A stretch of 50,267 nt of DNA from SZUA-448 sp964602475 (GCA_964602475.1 CAZRRN010000020.1:1-50267); one strand, 5' to 3'. Counted from the first letter of the stretch, positions 16,804 to 26,137 are shown. A program made the numbers and translations. Notes: generated by a model not told the origin, from the sequence alone.

Positions 16804-18615
16804 TTACTGTTTTTTATTTAAGAAATCATATTGAGACATAAAAAGTCGGTAGTATGCACCCTTTTGCTCCATCAGCTCATCATGACTGCCTTTTTCCTGA
16901 ATCTGTCCGTCATCAACGTACATGATGCAATCGGCATTTTTGATGGTTGAAAGGCGGTGTGCAATAATGAAAGAGGTGCGGTTTTGCAAAAGGGTTGCCA
17001 GTCCCTGCTGAAGCAGAATTTCTGTTTCAGTGTCAATGCTTGAGGTTGCTTCATCAAGAATCAGAATTTTCGGGTCGGCTAACAGCGCACGGGCAAAAGA
17101 AATCAACTGGCGCTGTCCGGCAGAAAGCCTGCTTCCGCGTTCGTTTACTTCGGTAAGATATCCATTTTCAAGCCGGACAATAAAATCATGTGCACAGACT
17201 GCCTGTGCAGCGGCAATTACCTGATCATCGGTTGCTGTCATATTACCGTAGCGTATATTGTCCATAATTGTTCCGGAAAAGATGAAGCTGTCCTGCAGCA
17301 TAACCCCCATCTGCGCACGAAGGGATCGGATGGTAACGCTGTTTATGTCTATACCGTCGATTAGAATTTCGCCGGAATTCAGGTTATAGAAACGGCTGAT
17401 AAGATTAATAATGGTTGATTTTCCGGCGCCGGTCGGACCGACAATTGCATAGGACTCACCCGGAGAAACATGGAAGCTTACACCTTTCAGAACGGGAACT
17501 CCTTCCTCATAAGAGAAGCTGACATTCCGGAATTCAACTTCACCGTGAATCGGCGGCATTTCACCCGCATCGATGCGGTCTTTAATAAGAACCGGTTCAT
17601 CAATCGTTTCGAAAATGCGTTCAAGATAGGACATCGCGGTCAGCAGAGAATTATAAAACCCGGCAAGTGTATTGATTGGTGCCCAGAACCGGCTGATGTA
17701 CCCGGTCATTGCAATTACCACGCCGACAGTAATACCTTCGACAGCATTGGAAATCCAGTATACGCCGAGAGCATAGATCGCGCAGGTAGTCCAGGTTGAA
17801 ATATTGTCAATTGCGGGCCAGAGCAGAAAGTTAAGCTTTACTGCGTTCATCCATGCAGAGCTGTAGCCGGAGCTAAGCGTATTAAAGATACGTATATTTT
17901 CGTCTTCACGGACAAAGCTCTGGGTTACACGTATTCCGTTGATGCTTTCGGCAATATAGGCATTCAGGTTGGAAGACTTATTACTGGAGATCTGCCACGC
18001 AATACGCTGCTTTTTCTTGATAATAAAAACAAGTGTAAATAGAAGCGGAATTCCAGCCAGGCAGACAAGTGCCAGCCGAACGCTTAATGTCATCATGAAT
18101 CCGACAATGAAAAACAGACTGCATAAATCCGTTATGGTGTTAACAATACCATTGCTGAGAAGATCGCTTAAGGAGTTCACATAATTCACGACACGAACCT
18201 GAATCTTACCATGCGGACGTTCATCAAAATAGGAGAAAGGAAGTTCCTGAATATGATTAAAAATGTCGGAACGTATCTCATGGATCATATTCTGACCAAG
18301 CCTTGCAGTGACTTTTATTTTGTAGCGAAGAATCATTACAATAATCAGTGTTGTTAATAATAAAAGAATACAGATTAAAATCAAGTGGGGAATATCTCCG
18401 GCATAACCATTGGAGCTGTTTGGGAGACACTCGTCAATTATGCGCTGAAGCAGGATTGGTGTCAGCATACTGAGAGCACTTGAAACCAGCATAACAAGAA
18501 TCGTAAGCAGCATATCCCGGCGATGCGGCTTGATATACGAATAGAGTCTTTTCAAATGCTTCATGTTGAATTCTGTCTTTAGTGTTTCATCAACATCGTA
18601 TTTATTTCTGGACAT
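16804..18615 (-). CDS. ABC exporter half-transporter, catalytically complete subunit
   Basis: 603 residues: N-terminal six-helix ABC membrane domain (about 35-320), then the ATPase with Walker A VGPTGAGKST, signature RLSAGQRQ, Walker B LILDEATSS (catalytic Glu present) and IAHRLST. Its start overlaps the end of the upstream subunit gene by 14 bp, so translation is coupled and the two form a heterodimer of the BmrCD/TM287-288 type. Such exporters move drugs, lipids or peptides out of the cell; the cargo is unknown. Confidence 0.9.
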   Translation of the reverse strand: MSRNKYDVDETLKTEFNMKHLKRLYSYIKPHRRDMLLTILVMLVSSALSMLTPILLQRIIDECLPNSSNGYAGDIPHLILICILLLLTTLIIVMILRYKIKVTARLGQNMIHEIRSDIFNHIQELPFSYFDERPHGKIQVRVVNYVNSLSDLLSNGIVNTITDLCSLFFIVGFMMTLSVRLALVCLAGIPLLFTLVFIIKKKQRIAWQISSNKSSNLNAYIAESINGIRVTQSFVREDENIRIFNTLSSGYSSAWMNAVKLNFLLWPAIDNISTWTTCAIYALGVYWISNAVEGITVGVVIAMTGYISRFWAPINTLAGFYNSLLTAMSYLERIFETIDEPVLIKDRIDAGEMPPIHGEVEFRNVSFSYEEGVPVLKGVSFHVSPGESYAIVGPTGAGKSTIINLISRFYNLNSGEILIDGIDINSVTIRSLRAQMGVMLQDSFIFSGTIMDNIRYGNMTATDDQVIAAAQAVCAHDFIVRLENGYLTEVNERGSRLSAGQRQLISFARALLADPKILILDEATSSIDTETEILLQQGLATLLQNRTSFIIAHRLSTIKNADCIMYVDDGQIQEKGSHDELMEQKGAYYRLFMSQYDFLNKKQ

Positions 18616-20416
18616 AATGATTCACCTCCGCTCTTTGCTCAGATTCGGAATTCCATATTTTTTGGATTGCGTCAAATTCGCCGTACTGGTGATAAAAAAC
18701 GGTTGCATAGTAGCCTTTATTTGCAAGAAGCTCATCATGGGTTCCGTTTTCGATGATGTGCCCGTCATCCAGAACGAGAATCTGATCGGCATCCTTAATC
18801 GATGAAATACGGTGTGCTATCAGAAAAACAGTATGCCGGTCCTTCTCCCGCCGGTCAGCCCAGGAGCGGAATCCTGAAAGAGATTCCTGAATGTGGGTTT
18901 CGGTCTCCATGTCAACTGCTGAAGTTGTATCATCCAGTATGACTATAGTCGGATCCTTGAGCAGCGCACGTGCCAGAGAGATTCGCTGCTTCTGACCGCC
19001 GGACAGTCCCATACCGCGTTCGCCGACAATGGTATCATACTGCTCCGGCATATCCATAATAAATGTATCGGCATCGGCAAGCTCTGCGGCATGCTTTACA
19101 TCTGCAAAAGGGCAATCTGGTCTGCCATAGGCAATATTTCCTTCAATTGTGTCCGAAAAAAGAAAAACATCCTGCATTGCCATACCGATATTGTTCCGAA
19201 GACAAAAAAGATCATAGTTGCGGACGTCGGTACCGTCTATTTTTATCGTTCCGTCGGTGACGTCATAAAATCGGCAGAGCAGATTCATCAGTGTTGATTT
19301 ACCGGATCCGGTGGCTCCGATGATACCGACCGTCTGTCCCGGCTTAATATGAAAGCTGATGTCACGCAGAATGATGTCGTCATCAAGCGCATAGCATACA
19401 TGGTCGAAAACAATATCTCCGTGGAGACGTTTTTTCTCTATCGGATAATTTGGTTCTTTAATCTCCGGTTCCACCGATATGGTTGAATAGATTTTTTCCA
19501 CTGAAGTAACAAAGTGCTGGTAATCATTTGCCAGCCAGCCTGCCATGCGGAGGGGCTGGTTAATCATCCAGAGATATCCGCTGATCTGAATCATATCTCC
19601 AAGGGTGATATTTCCATTTATAACACGGATTCCACCGATGATATAGAGAGAAACCGTCATGATGCTTGCAAGAAATTCAAAAATCGGAATATACTTACGC
19701 CATAAGGCAGTAGCTTCCAGCTGTGCATCACGGTAAGCATCATTTTCTTTGTTGAACTTTGCAATCTCATAGTCTTCTTTTGCAAAAGCACGGACAACAC
19801 GGTAACCGCTGACATTTTCCTGAACAAAAGCATTGAGATGAGAAAACTGGTTTCTGATTTTTGTAAACGCAGGCTTAATCATTTTAAGCTGCAGTTTTGT
19901 TGTAAGTACAGTCAGCGGGATTATGGCTACGATACAAAGAGCAATCCGGAAATCAACGATAAAGATCATTGTAATCGCAATCAGAAAGAGAAGAATGTTC
20001 TCATAGATATTATAAATTACATAGGCAATAAAATGCCGGAGCGCATCCATATCGCCTGTCTGGCGTGACATCAGGTCACCGGTGCGGTTTTTATTATAGA
20101 AATTAAAATCTTCTGCGAGAATTTTTCGATACACATAGTCGCGTAGGGTATAGAGCATCTTCTGGGAGGAGTCCTCGAACAGATACAGATAAATATACCG
20201 GGAAACTGCGCGAACCAGAGTTGTGGCTGCCAGAATCAGCAGCAGTTTCCAGAGCAGCTCATACTGTCCTCCGCGTATGACATCATCTACGATAATTTTT
20301 GATATTTTGGGTCCGACAATGGTAAGCAAAGCAGAGACAGTGACGAAGAACAGAGCGAGTACCAGTTTGGGTCGGTACTTTTTCAAGAATGAAAAGAACC
20401 ATTGCATAGCAGTCAT
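18602..20416 (-). CDS. ABC exporter half-transporter with degenerate catalytic site
   Basis: 604 residues from the ATG at 20414-20416 (RBS AAGGGG 6-7 nt upstream); an ORF start at 20476 adds 20 residues without an RBS. Six-helix membrane domain then ATPase: Walker A IGATGSGKST, signature GLSGGQKQR, IAHRISS. Walker B reads VILDDTTSAVD, with Asp in place of the catalytic Glu, as in the degenerate-site subunit of heterodimeric exporters. First gene of the operon with the next subunit. Divergent from an AraC regulator across a 333-bp gap. Confidence 0.9.
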   Translation of the reverse strand: MTAMQWFFSFLKKYRPKLVLALFFVTVSALLTIVGPKISKIIVDDVIRGGQYELLWKLLLILAATTLVRAVSRYIYLYLFEDSSQKMLYTLRDYVYRKILAEDFNFYNKNRTGDLMSRQTGDMDALRHFIAYVIYNIYENILLFLIAITMIFIVDFRIALCIVAIIPLTVLTTKLQLKMIKPAFTKIRNQFSHLNAFVQENVSGYRVVRAFAKEDYEIAKFNKENDAYRDAQLEATALWRKYIPIFEFLASIMTVSLYIIGGIRVINGNITLGDMIQISGYLWMINQPLRMAGWLANDYQHFVTSVEKIYSTISVEPEIKEPNYPIEKKRLHGDIVFDHVCYALDDDIILRDISFHIKPGQTVGIIGATGSGKSTLMNLLCRFYDVTDGTIKIDGTDVRNYDLFCLRNNIGMAMQDVFLFSDTIEGNIAYGRPDCPFADVKHAAELADADTFIMDMPEQYDTIVGERGMGLSGGQKQRISLARALLKDPTIVILDDTTSAVDMETETHIQESLSGFRSWADRREKDRHTVFLIAHRISSIKDADQILVLDDGHIIENGTHDELLANKGYYATVFYHQYGEFDAIQKIWNSESEQRAEVNHYVQK

Positions 20417-20749
20417 ATTAATCCCCTTTTCTGCGCACTTTTTGTGCAAAACAGACTTTGTGCGGTGCAATAACATCCGTTCACTGGATTACCGCAGCTT
20501 AAATATTTTGTATGATGTGTCTTTCTTATGAATGTCACATCATCATACAGAATAAGATAAAAAAATAAAATGTCTTTTATCATGAAAGTGATGTTGATTT
20601 ATGTAGAAATGAATTACAAATAAATAAAAAATTGTTGAAAAGGGGTTCACATTTGACATAGAAATGATATAATTATTGTAAATGGATTTGTACGGTGCAG
20701 ATCTTTGAAAGTTATGGAATATCTATTATGACACCGCATGGAGATGAGT
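20417..20749. other. Divergent regulatory region between ABC exporter and AraC gene
   Basis: No gene. It holds an imperfect inverted repeat, TGTATGATGTG (20509-20519) and CACATCATCATACA (20536-20549), a candidate operator or leader hairpin for the exporter side, a small GCAC/GTGC hairpin just upstream of the exporter start, and the AraC promoter. I could not place a convincing -35/-10 pair for the exporter. Confidence 0.5.
20646..20673 (+). promoter_or_regulatory. Probable promoter of the AraC-family gene
   Basis: TTCACA (20646-20651), 16-nt spacer, TATAAT (20668-20673). A TTGACA at 20653-20658 lies only 9 nt from the -10 box and is probably not the -35. Confidence 0.5.
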
Positions 20750-21625
20750 ATGCCCCAGCAGCAGTTCGATTTGACCTATACAGATTTTAACCCAACAGTT
20801 CTGTTTGTCAGCAAAATGAAAATGACAAAGGAAGCTGTGTATCATGCACACAATGATTTTACAGAACTCACGATTATTCTGTCAGGGAAAACGACCTACT
20901 ATGTGGAAGGTGAAACCTATCCGGTGGAAGCGGGAGATATTATTATCTGTAACCCAGGAATGCACCACCGTAATATAATTCATGAAGGCGATGAACCTAC
21001 AGTAGAATTTTTTACTGGTTTTCTTGATTTTCATTTTTTGAATTTGGCACCGAATACACTGCCGCTTCGTGACGGAAACTGTCTTTTGCGACTTTCGGCA
21101 GACTCCAAAAGGGAAGTCAGAAGACTATGCTATGAAATGATTGCAGAAAACGAAACCGGGCAGGTCGGAAAGTATTTTATGCTGAAGGCATATCTGATGC
21201 AGGTTCTGCTTCTTATGGTCCGGGAAATGGACGAATATAAGGGCTGCCACCAGCATGGCTGTAACTTCGAAACCTATGGCAAAAGTTATGCAGTGAAACG
21301 AATCATTAATTATATGAACGATAATTATGAGCATAAGATATCGCTGGATCAGATTGCTCATAATATGTATCTGAGTCCGGTTTATGTGTCAAAGATTTTT
21401 AAAGAGGAGACAGGAGAGTCACCGATTAACTATCTGATTCGAATCCGGCTTGATAAAGCAAAGGGGATACTTGAACAAAAGGGCAGCGGAAGTGTGAAAA
21501 ATATCGCGAATGAAGTCGGGTATGAGGATGTCTACCACTTCAGTAAGCTCTTTAAAAAGTATTATGGAGTGTCTCCGCTGAACTACCGGAAACAGTTTCT
21601 GACGGATACAGAACAGGAAAGATAG
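20750..21625 (+). CDS. AraC-family transcriptional regulator with cupin sensor
   Basis: 291 residues from the ATG at 20750 (GGAG 6 nt upstream); two more ATG codons at 20738 and 20744 are in frame. N-terminal cupin-type ligand domain (HAHNDFTELTIILSG, PGMHHRN) and C-terminal double helix-turn-helix: ISLDQIAHNMYLSPVYVSKI and VKNIANEVGYEDVYHFSKLF. Sugar-sensing regulators of this type usually control neighbouring transport or catabolic genes; the divergent ABC exporter is the obvious candidate, but that is inference. Ends in TAG, which shows that TAG is a normal stop here. Confidence 0.88.
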   Translation: MPQQQFDLTYTDFNPTVLFVSKMKMTKEAVYHAHNDFTELTIILSGKTTYYVEGETYPVEAGDIIICNPGMHHRNIIHEGDEPTVEFFTGFLDFHFLNLAPNTLPLRDGNCLLRLSADSKREVRRLCYEMIAENETGQVGKYFMLKAYLMQVLLLMVREMDEYKGCHQHGCNFETYGKSYAVKRIINYMNDNYEHKISLDQIAHNMYLSPVYVSKIFKEETGESPINYLIRIRLDKAKGILEQKGSGSVKNIANEVGYEDVYHFSKLFKKYYGVSPLNYRKQFLTDTEQER

Positions 21626-21691
21626 TGTTATTTGGAATGAGGCAAAACGGATGTTATATCCGATTGACTAATAGATAAACGGGGGTGTACT

Positions 21692-22555
21692 ATGTTATTT
21701 CGATTATTTGGAAATTATCTGGTGGAACAGAAAGTACTGAACGAGAGCCAGCTTGACGAGCTGATGGAGTATCGTACGAAGAATCGTGTGAAGCTGGGGG
21801 TTCTGGCAGTAGAACAGAAGCTTATGACACCGGCTCAATCAGATGAGGTCAACCGCCTTCAGGCACTGGCGGACAAACGCTTTGGTGAAATAGCAATTGA
21901 GAAGGGCTATCTTACTGAGGAAGATATGGAGAACATGCTTCAAAAGCAGGGGAATCCATATGTACTTTTTTTACAGGCAGTTACAGAAAAGGGATACATG
22001 ACAAGAGACGATCTTTGCATGCAGCTTGAAGAATATCGTAAAGCAAACGATATGAATGACAGCGAACTTGAGATAATTAAAAACGGTGTATTTGACGAAG
22101 TGCTTGATGTAATGCTTCATGCAGAGAACCGTTTCGCTGAAGAACTGTTGAAGCTTGCAGTAAAGAATATCATTCGTTTTATCAGCAGTGACATTTTTAT
22201 TGACAGAATTACTCAGAGCGACAGCTTTTTTGCAGAGCATCTTGCATATCAAGCAATTACCGGTGCATTTCCAATCGTTCTCGGATTTGCAAGCGGGTCA
22301 GATGAATTACTGACGGTTGCATCCTCCTATGCGAAGGAAGAGTTTGCAGAACTGGATGCAGACGCATATGATTCGGTCTGTGAATTTATCAACTGTATCA
22401 ACGGATTATTTGCAAGAACGCACAGCATGCCGGATCGGGAACTGGAACTTCACCCGCCGATATTTAAGGAAGCATCGTCTTTGCATGGAGAGCTTTATTT
22501 GCTTCCAATCCGTATAAATAACAAAGCAATCACACTGATTGTTAAATTCGGCTGA
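21692..22555 (+). CDS. CheX/CheC-like protein with N-terminal GspE-N-like repeats
   Basis: 287 residues. The N-terminal 120 residues contain three copies of a short helical motif of the form FGxxLVExxxLxExQLDELMxxQ (about residues 6, 40-66 and 90-115), like the bundle at the N-terminus of GspE/PilB ATPases. The C-terminal part (about 140-287) looks like the CheC/CheX/FliY phosphatase fold (ITGAFPIVLGFASG, then ESFINCINGLFA-like helix), but I cannot point to an intact ExxN pair with certainty. It is followed after 20 bp by a CheY, so it probably binds or dephosphorylates that regulator. Confidence 0.6.
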   Translation: MLFRLFGNYLVEQKVLNESQLDELMEYRTKNRVKLGVLAVEQKLMTPAQSDEVNRLQALADKRFGEIAIEKGYLTEEDMENMLQKQGNPYVLFLQAVTEKGYMTRDDLCMQLEEYRKANDMNDSELEIIKNGVFDEVLDVMLHAENRFAEELLKLAVKNIIRFISSDIFIDRITQSDSFFAEHLAYQAITGAFPIVLGFASGSDELLTVASSYAKEEFAELDADAYDSVCEFINCINGLFARTHSMPDRELELHPPIFKEASSLHGELYLLPIRINNKAITLIVKFG

Positions 22556-22575
22556 GAAAAGAACAGGAGGAAACT

Positions 22576-22947
22576 ATGGCTAAGATACTGATTGCAGATG
22601 ATTCAAGAATATCAAGAAGAATGTTGGCTGATATTGTTAAGCCGATTGGATTTTCAGAGATTATTGAAGCGGTTGACGGACAGGATGCCGTTAATAAATT
22701 TAAAGAGAATTTTCCGGATGTTGTGACGTTAGACATTACCATGCCGGTTATGGACGGGATTGCGGCATTGAAAGAAATCAAAAAGATCAGACCGGATGCT
22801 AAGGTAATTATGATCACAGCTGCTGCACAGAACACCAAGATTGTAGAAGCAGTAAAGCTTGGAGCTTCAGAATTCATTTCAAAACCCTATGAAAATGATC
22901 AGATTGAGAGTGTACTCCGTCATATTTATGAAGAAATTGAAAGATGA
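22576..22947 (+). CDS. CheY-like single-domain response regulator
   Basis: 123 residues, receiver domain only. Acid pocket Asp8/Asp9, phosphoacceptor Asp53 in TLDITMPVMDG, Thr81 and Lys103 (ISKPYE) are all present. RBS AGGAGG. It has no output domain, so it acts by protein contact, for example on the flagellar switch or on the CheX-like protein encoded just upstream. No flagellar genes are in the window. Confidence 0.92.
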   Translation: MAKILIADDSRISRRMLADIVKPIGFSEIIEAVDGQDAVNKFKENFPDVVTLDITMPVMDGIAALKEIKKIRPDAKVIMITAAAQNTKIVEAVKLGASEFISKPYENDQIESVLRHIYEEIER

Positions 22948-22965
22948 GAATGCGAGACAGTAGGA

Positions 22966-23772
22966 ATGATTATAGATTTTCATACCCATGTATTTCCGGA
23001 TAAACTGGCGCCAAGAGCGCGGCAGATACTTCTTCAGAATATAAATTATATTTACGAAGCCGTTCATGATATGACGCTTAATGGACTTCTTCAGAGAATG
23101 GATGAATGGGGGATTGATGTATCTGTCACGCAGCCGGTAATAACCAAGGCGAGTCAGTTCAAAAGTACAAATGACTGGGCGGCAGCCTCCGCTTCCAATC
23201 GTATTGTTCCGTTCGGAGGGATTTACCCTCATACAGAGAATTATAAAGATGATATTGACTATGTTTGTTCTTTGGGGCTGAAAGGTTTGAAATTTCATGC
23301 AGAGTATCAGGACTTTATTGTGGATGCTCCGGAAATGCTCCGTATTTATGATTATGCACTGAGCAAAGGATTGATAATTCTTCATCACGGGGGTGCCGAT
23401 CCTGCAATGAAACCGCCATATAAAAGCACACCGCAGCAGTTTGCACATATTGCGAAGGAGATGAGAGGCGGAGTTATCATAGCTGCTCATTTTGGCGGAC
23501 ATGCGCAATGGGATGATGTGGAACGCTATTTGGTCGGTACGGGAATCTATCTGGATACTTCTATGGGCTTTTCCTATTATCCGGCGGATCAGTTTGAAAG
23601 AATCGTTCGGGCGCATGGAGCAGACAGAGTTTTATTTGCATCGGATTCACCCTGGAGCAATGCAAAAGAAGAAATAACTGCTTTGAAAGCAACGACGTTG
23701 TCTGATACAGAAAAGGCTTTGATTCTGGGAGAAAATGCAAAGAGAATTCTTGGACTGCAGGAAGAAAGGTAA
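22966..23772 (+). CDS. Amidohydrolase family metal-dependent hydrolase (COG2159-like)
   Basis: 268 residues. HTHVFPDK at the N-terminus gives the HxH metal ligands; GLKFHAEYQ, ILHHGG, AAHFGGH and FASDSPWS supply the further His/Asp ligands of the TIM-barrel amidohydrolase fold. Related enzymes are decarboxylases or hydrolases of small acids; the substrate is unknown. Start 18 bp after cheY, so co-transcribed. The transcript probably ends at a terminator inside the convergent downstream gene (23908-23936). Confidence 0.85.
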   Translation: MIIDFHTHVFPDKLAPRARQILLQNINYIYEAVHDMTLNGLLQRMDEWGIDVSVTQPVITKASQFKSTNDWAAASASNRIVPFGGIYPHTENYKDDIDYVCSLGLKGLKFHAEYQDFIVDAPEMLRIYDYALSKGLIILHHGGADPAMKPPYKSTPQQFAHIAKEMRGGVIIAAHFGGHAQWDDVERYLVGTGIYLDTSMGFSYYPADQFERIVRAHGADRVLFASDSPWSNAKEEITALKATTLSDTEKALILGENAKRILGLQEER

Positions 23773-23804
23773 TTCAGAAGTTTTTTTGATTTTTTCCGTA
23801 ACGG

Positions 23805-24386
23805 TTAGTATAAGGGCGAATAGCCTCCGTTATGAAAAATAATTGCAAAGGTGATCAGATAATCAAGGATAACGAGAGATAAAAAGGTAAAAAGTAATGT
23901 TTTTCGTGCAGCAGGTAAAATACCTGCTGCTTTTTTATCTATCCATGGATAGACAAAAAGAAGATAAACAGCACCTCCGATTCCCCAGCCAATACTGGCG
24001 GGAAGCGAAATGTAACGGTTACTGAGCGGCCAGACGGAGTAATTCCATAGGGTTAGGTGAAAGTGATAAAAAAGAATACCGCTGCTCCCTTCAAGAACAG
24101 TAGCGCAGACGGCAGAGACAAGGGAAATCATAGGAAATGTATGTCTTCGCTCCGGAATATAACGGAGAAACAAAAGGACAAGAAGAATTCCCATTGCATA
24201 GATCGGACACCATGGCATAATAAGAAAACCACAGTCATAGAGCCTGTGATATTCAAGGTAGTAGATAAAAGTTTCAAGCAGCCAGCCGAGAACTCCGATT
24301 ACAACAGCGTTACAAAAAAATCCAAAACCGGAGTTACTGAGAAGATAGAAAGCTGCCGGATTTGCAAGGCGTTTTTGAGGTATCAT
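23805..24386 (-). CDS. COG4905/PF06541 putative ABC-transporter type IV membrane protein
   Basis: 193 residues from the ATG at 24384-24386, with RBS GGAGGG 7 nt upstream; an ORF start at 24452 has no RBS. Five or six membrane helices. GVLGWLLETFIYY, YDCGFLIMPWCPIYAMG and LEGSSGILFY fit the family consensus (GWxxE, RGFLxGPxCPIYG). The family name is historical and its function is not established. The part encoding KKAAGILPAARK overlaps a perfect terminator on the opposite strand. Confidence 0.75.
   Translation of the reverse strand: MIPQKRLANPAAFYLLSNSGFGFFCNAVVIGVLGWLLETFIYYLEYHRLYDCGFLIMPWCPIYAMGILLVLLFLRYIPERRHTFPMISLVSAVCATVLEGSSGILFYHFHLTLWNYSVWPLSNRYISLPASIGWGIGGAVYLLFVYPWIDKKAAGILPAARKTLLFTFLSLVILDYLITFAIIFHNGGYSPLY
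23908..23936 (+). terminator. Rho-independent terminator embedded in a convergent coding region
   Basis: Perfect 10-bp stem GCAGCAGGTA (23908-23917), AAA loop, TACCTGCTGC (23921-23930), then TTTTTT. On the plus strand it would terminate the CheX-like/cheY/amidohydrolase transcript about 135 nt past the last stop, inside the antisense COG4905 gene. Confidence 0.85.
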
Positions 24387-24501
24387 GAAAGCACCCTCCG
24401 TTAATTTATAACAGTAGTATGTACAATTTCGCAGGAAATAAACACGCAACATAAATTGTGACAGAAAACTGTAGATTCATGACAAAAGGACCGGCGAATC
24501 A

Positions 24502-24530
24502 TTGTAATTATTTCGGTTTCATGGTATAGA
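24502..24530 (+). promoter_or_regulatory. Promoter of the flotillin gene
   Basis: TTGTAA (24502-24507), 17-nt spacer, TATAGA (24525-24530, followed by TAAT), 30 bp upstream of the start codon. Confidence 0.65.
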
Positions 24531-24560
24531 TAATATATCAATATAACAGGAGGAAGAAAG

Positions 24561-26069
24561 ATGGAAAAGATTTTACCGGTTCTTTTGGTTATCGCAATAG
24601 TTATTGTGCTGATGATCATTATCACTGCCGGTTACGTGAAAGCATCACCGGATACTGCATTTATCATTTCTGGGTTACGGAAAAAACCAAAAATTCTGAT
24701 TGGTAAAGCAGGAATTAAAATTCCTTTTTTTGAGAAGAAGGATGAGCTGAAGCTTCAATTGATCTCAATTGATGTGAAGACTTCAAGCAGTGTACCGACA
24801 GCGGACTACATCAATATTACGGTTGATGCGGCGGTGAATGTGAAGATTTCTACAAATGAGGAGCTTCTCGCACTTGCAGCACAGAACTTTCTGAACAAGG
24901 GAACCGAGTACATAGCACAGGTTGCCAGAGAAGTTCTCGAAGGTAATATGCGTGAAATTGTCGGACAAATGAAGCTTGAAGAAATGGTCAGCGACCGCCA
25001 GAAGTTTGCAACTCAGGTGAAAGCAAATGCAGAACCGGATCTTGCCGGTATGGGACTCGAAATTGTATCCTTTAATGTTCAGAATTTCAAGGATGGCGAA
25101 GGTGTAATCGATAACCTTGGTGTTGATAATATAGTCCGTATTTCAAAGTCAGCAGCGATCAGCCGCGCCGAGAGTGAAAGAGACATTGCGGTTGCGCAGG
25201 CGATGGCGAGAAAAGAATCAAATGATGCGGATGTTGAATCACAGCAGGCAATTGCGGTCAAGCAGAACGAACTGGAGATTAAAAAGGCAGAACTGAAAGC
25301 AGAAGCTGATGTTAAGAACGCAAGAGCGAATGCTGCTTACCGTATTCAGGAGGAAGAACAGAGAAAAACAATCGAGACTTCCCGTACCAATGCAGATATC
25401 GCACAAAGAGAACGGGAGATTGAACTGAAGCGGAAAGAGGTTGAGGTAAAAGAACAAGCACTGGATGCAGAGGTAAGAAAACAAGCCGAAGCAGAAAAGT
25501 ACGCTTTTGAACAGCGCGCACAGGCAGAGCTGTTCCAACGTGAACGGAAAGCGGAAGCTGAAAAATACGAAGCTGCACGAAGAGCAGAAGCCATTGCAGC
25601 AACCGGTGAAGCGGAAGCAGCAGCGATTCGAGCAAAAGGTGAAGCGGAAGCAGATGCAATCCGTGCAAAAGCATTAGCAGAAGCAGAAGGTATTGATAAA
25701 AAAGCAGAAGCAATGAAGAAATACGGAGAAGCAGCGATTCTTGAGATGTATTTCGATGCACTGCCTGCAATGATAAAGAATGCAGCAGAACCGCTGTCGG
25801 CTGTTGACGGGATTTATATTTATGGGAAAGACAACAGCAAGGATCTTGTCGGAACCGTGATGGAAACAGTAACGCAGGTTACAGAAGGGCTGAAGCATTC
25901 CACCGGCATCGATCCGACCAGTATACTGGCAGGTCTGATCGGCGGTAAGCTTGCCGGAGCAGGAACCCGTCCTGCAGAGAAAACAGCGGCTGTTACAGAG
26001 AAAACAGCGGCTGTTGCAGAACAAACGACGATAGAAGCAGCGCAGCAGGCAGCTGCTACAGAAGAATAA
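24561..26069 (+). CDS. Flotillin-like SPFH-domain membrane protein (FloT/YuaG type)
   Basis: 502 residues. One N-terminal membrane helix (about 5-25), SPFH/PHB domain (about 30-190: PDTAFIISGL, VPTADYINITVDAAVNVKI, LEEMVSDRQKFA), a long Ala/Glu coiled coil with EA-rich flotillin repeats (about 190-400: EAEAAAIRAKGEAEADAIRA), then LEMYFDALPAMIKNAAEPL. Bacterial flotillins scaffold membrane microdomains and affect membrane fluidity and wall synthesis. The last 50 residues are Ala/Thr/Glu-rich with a short AVTEKTAAV repeat. Usually paired with an NfeD gene, which I do not see here. Strong terminator follows. Confidence 0.93.
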   Translation: MEKILPVLLVIAIVIVLMIIITAGYVKASPDTAFIISGLRKKPKILIGKAGIKIPFFEKKDELKLQLISIDVKTSSSVPTADYINITVDAAVNVKISTNEELLALAAQNFLNKGTEYIAQVAREVLEGNMREIVGQMKLEEMVSDRQKFATQVKANAEPDLAGMGLEIVSFNVQNFKDGEGVIDNLGVDNIVRISKSAAISRAESERDIAVAQAMARKESNDADVESQQAIAVKQNELEIKKAELKAEADVKNARANAAYRIQEEEQRKTIETSRTNADIAQREREIELKRKEVEVKEQALDAEVRKQAEAEKYAFEQRAQAELFQRERKAEAEKYEAARRAEAIAATGEAEAAAIRAKGEAEADAIRAKALAEAEGIDKKAEAMKKYGEAAILEMYFDALPAMIKNAAEPLSAVDGIYIYGKDNSKDLVGTVMETVTQVTEGLKHSTGIDPTSILAGLIGGKLAGAGTRPAEKTAAVTEKTAAVAEQTTIEAAQQAAATEE

Positions 26070-26092
26070 CAAAAACTTGAGCGACAGACTGA

Positions 26093-26137
26093 AAAGATCT
26101 TCGGAACAGAAACTTCCTGTTTCGGAGGTCTTTTTCT
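26093..26137 (+). terminator. Rho-independent terminator after flotillin
   Basis: 14-bp stem with G-U pairs, GATCTTCGGAACAG (26096-26109) / CTGTTTCGGAGGTC (26117-26130), 7-nt loop, then TTTTT. Confidence 0.85.
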
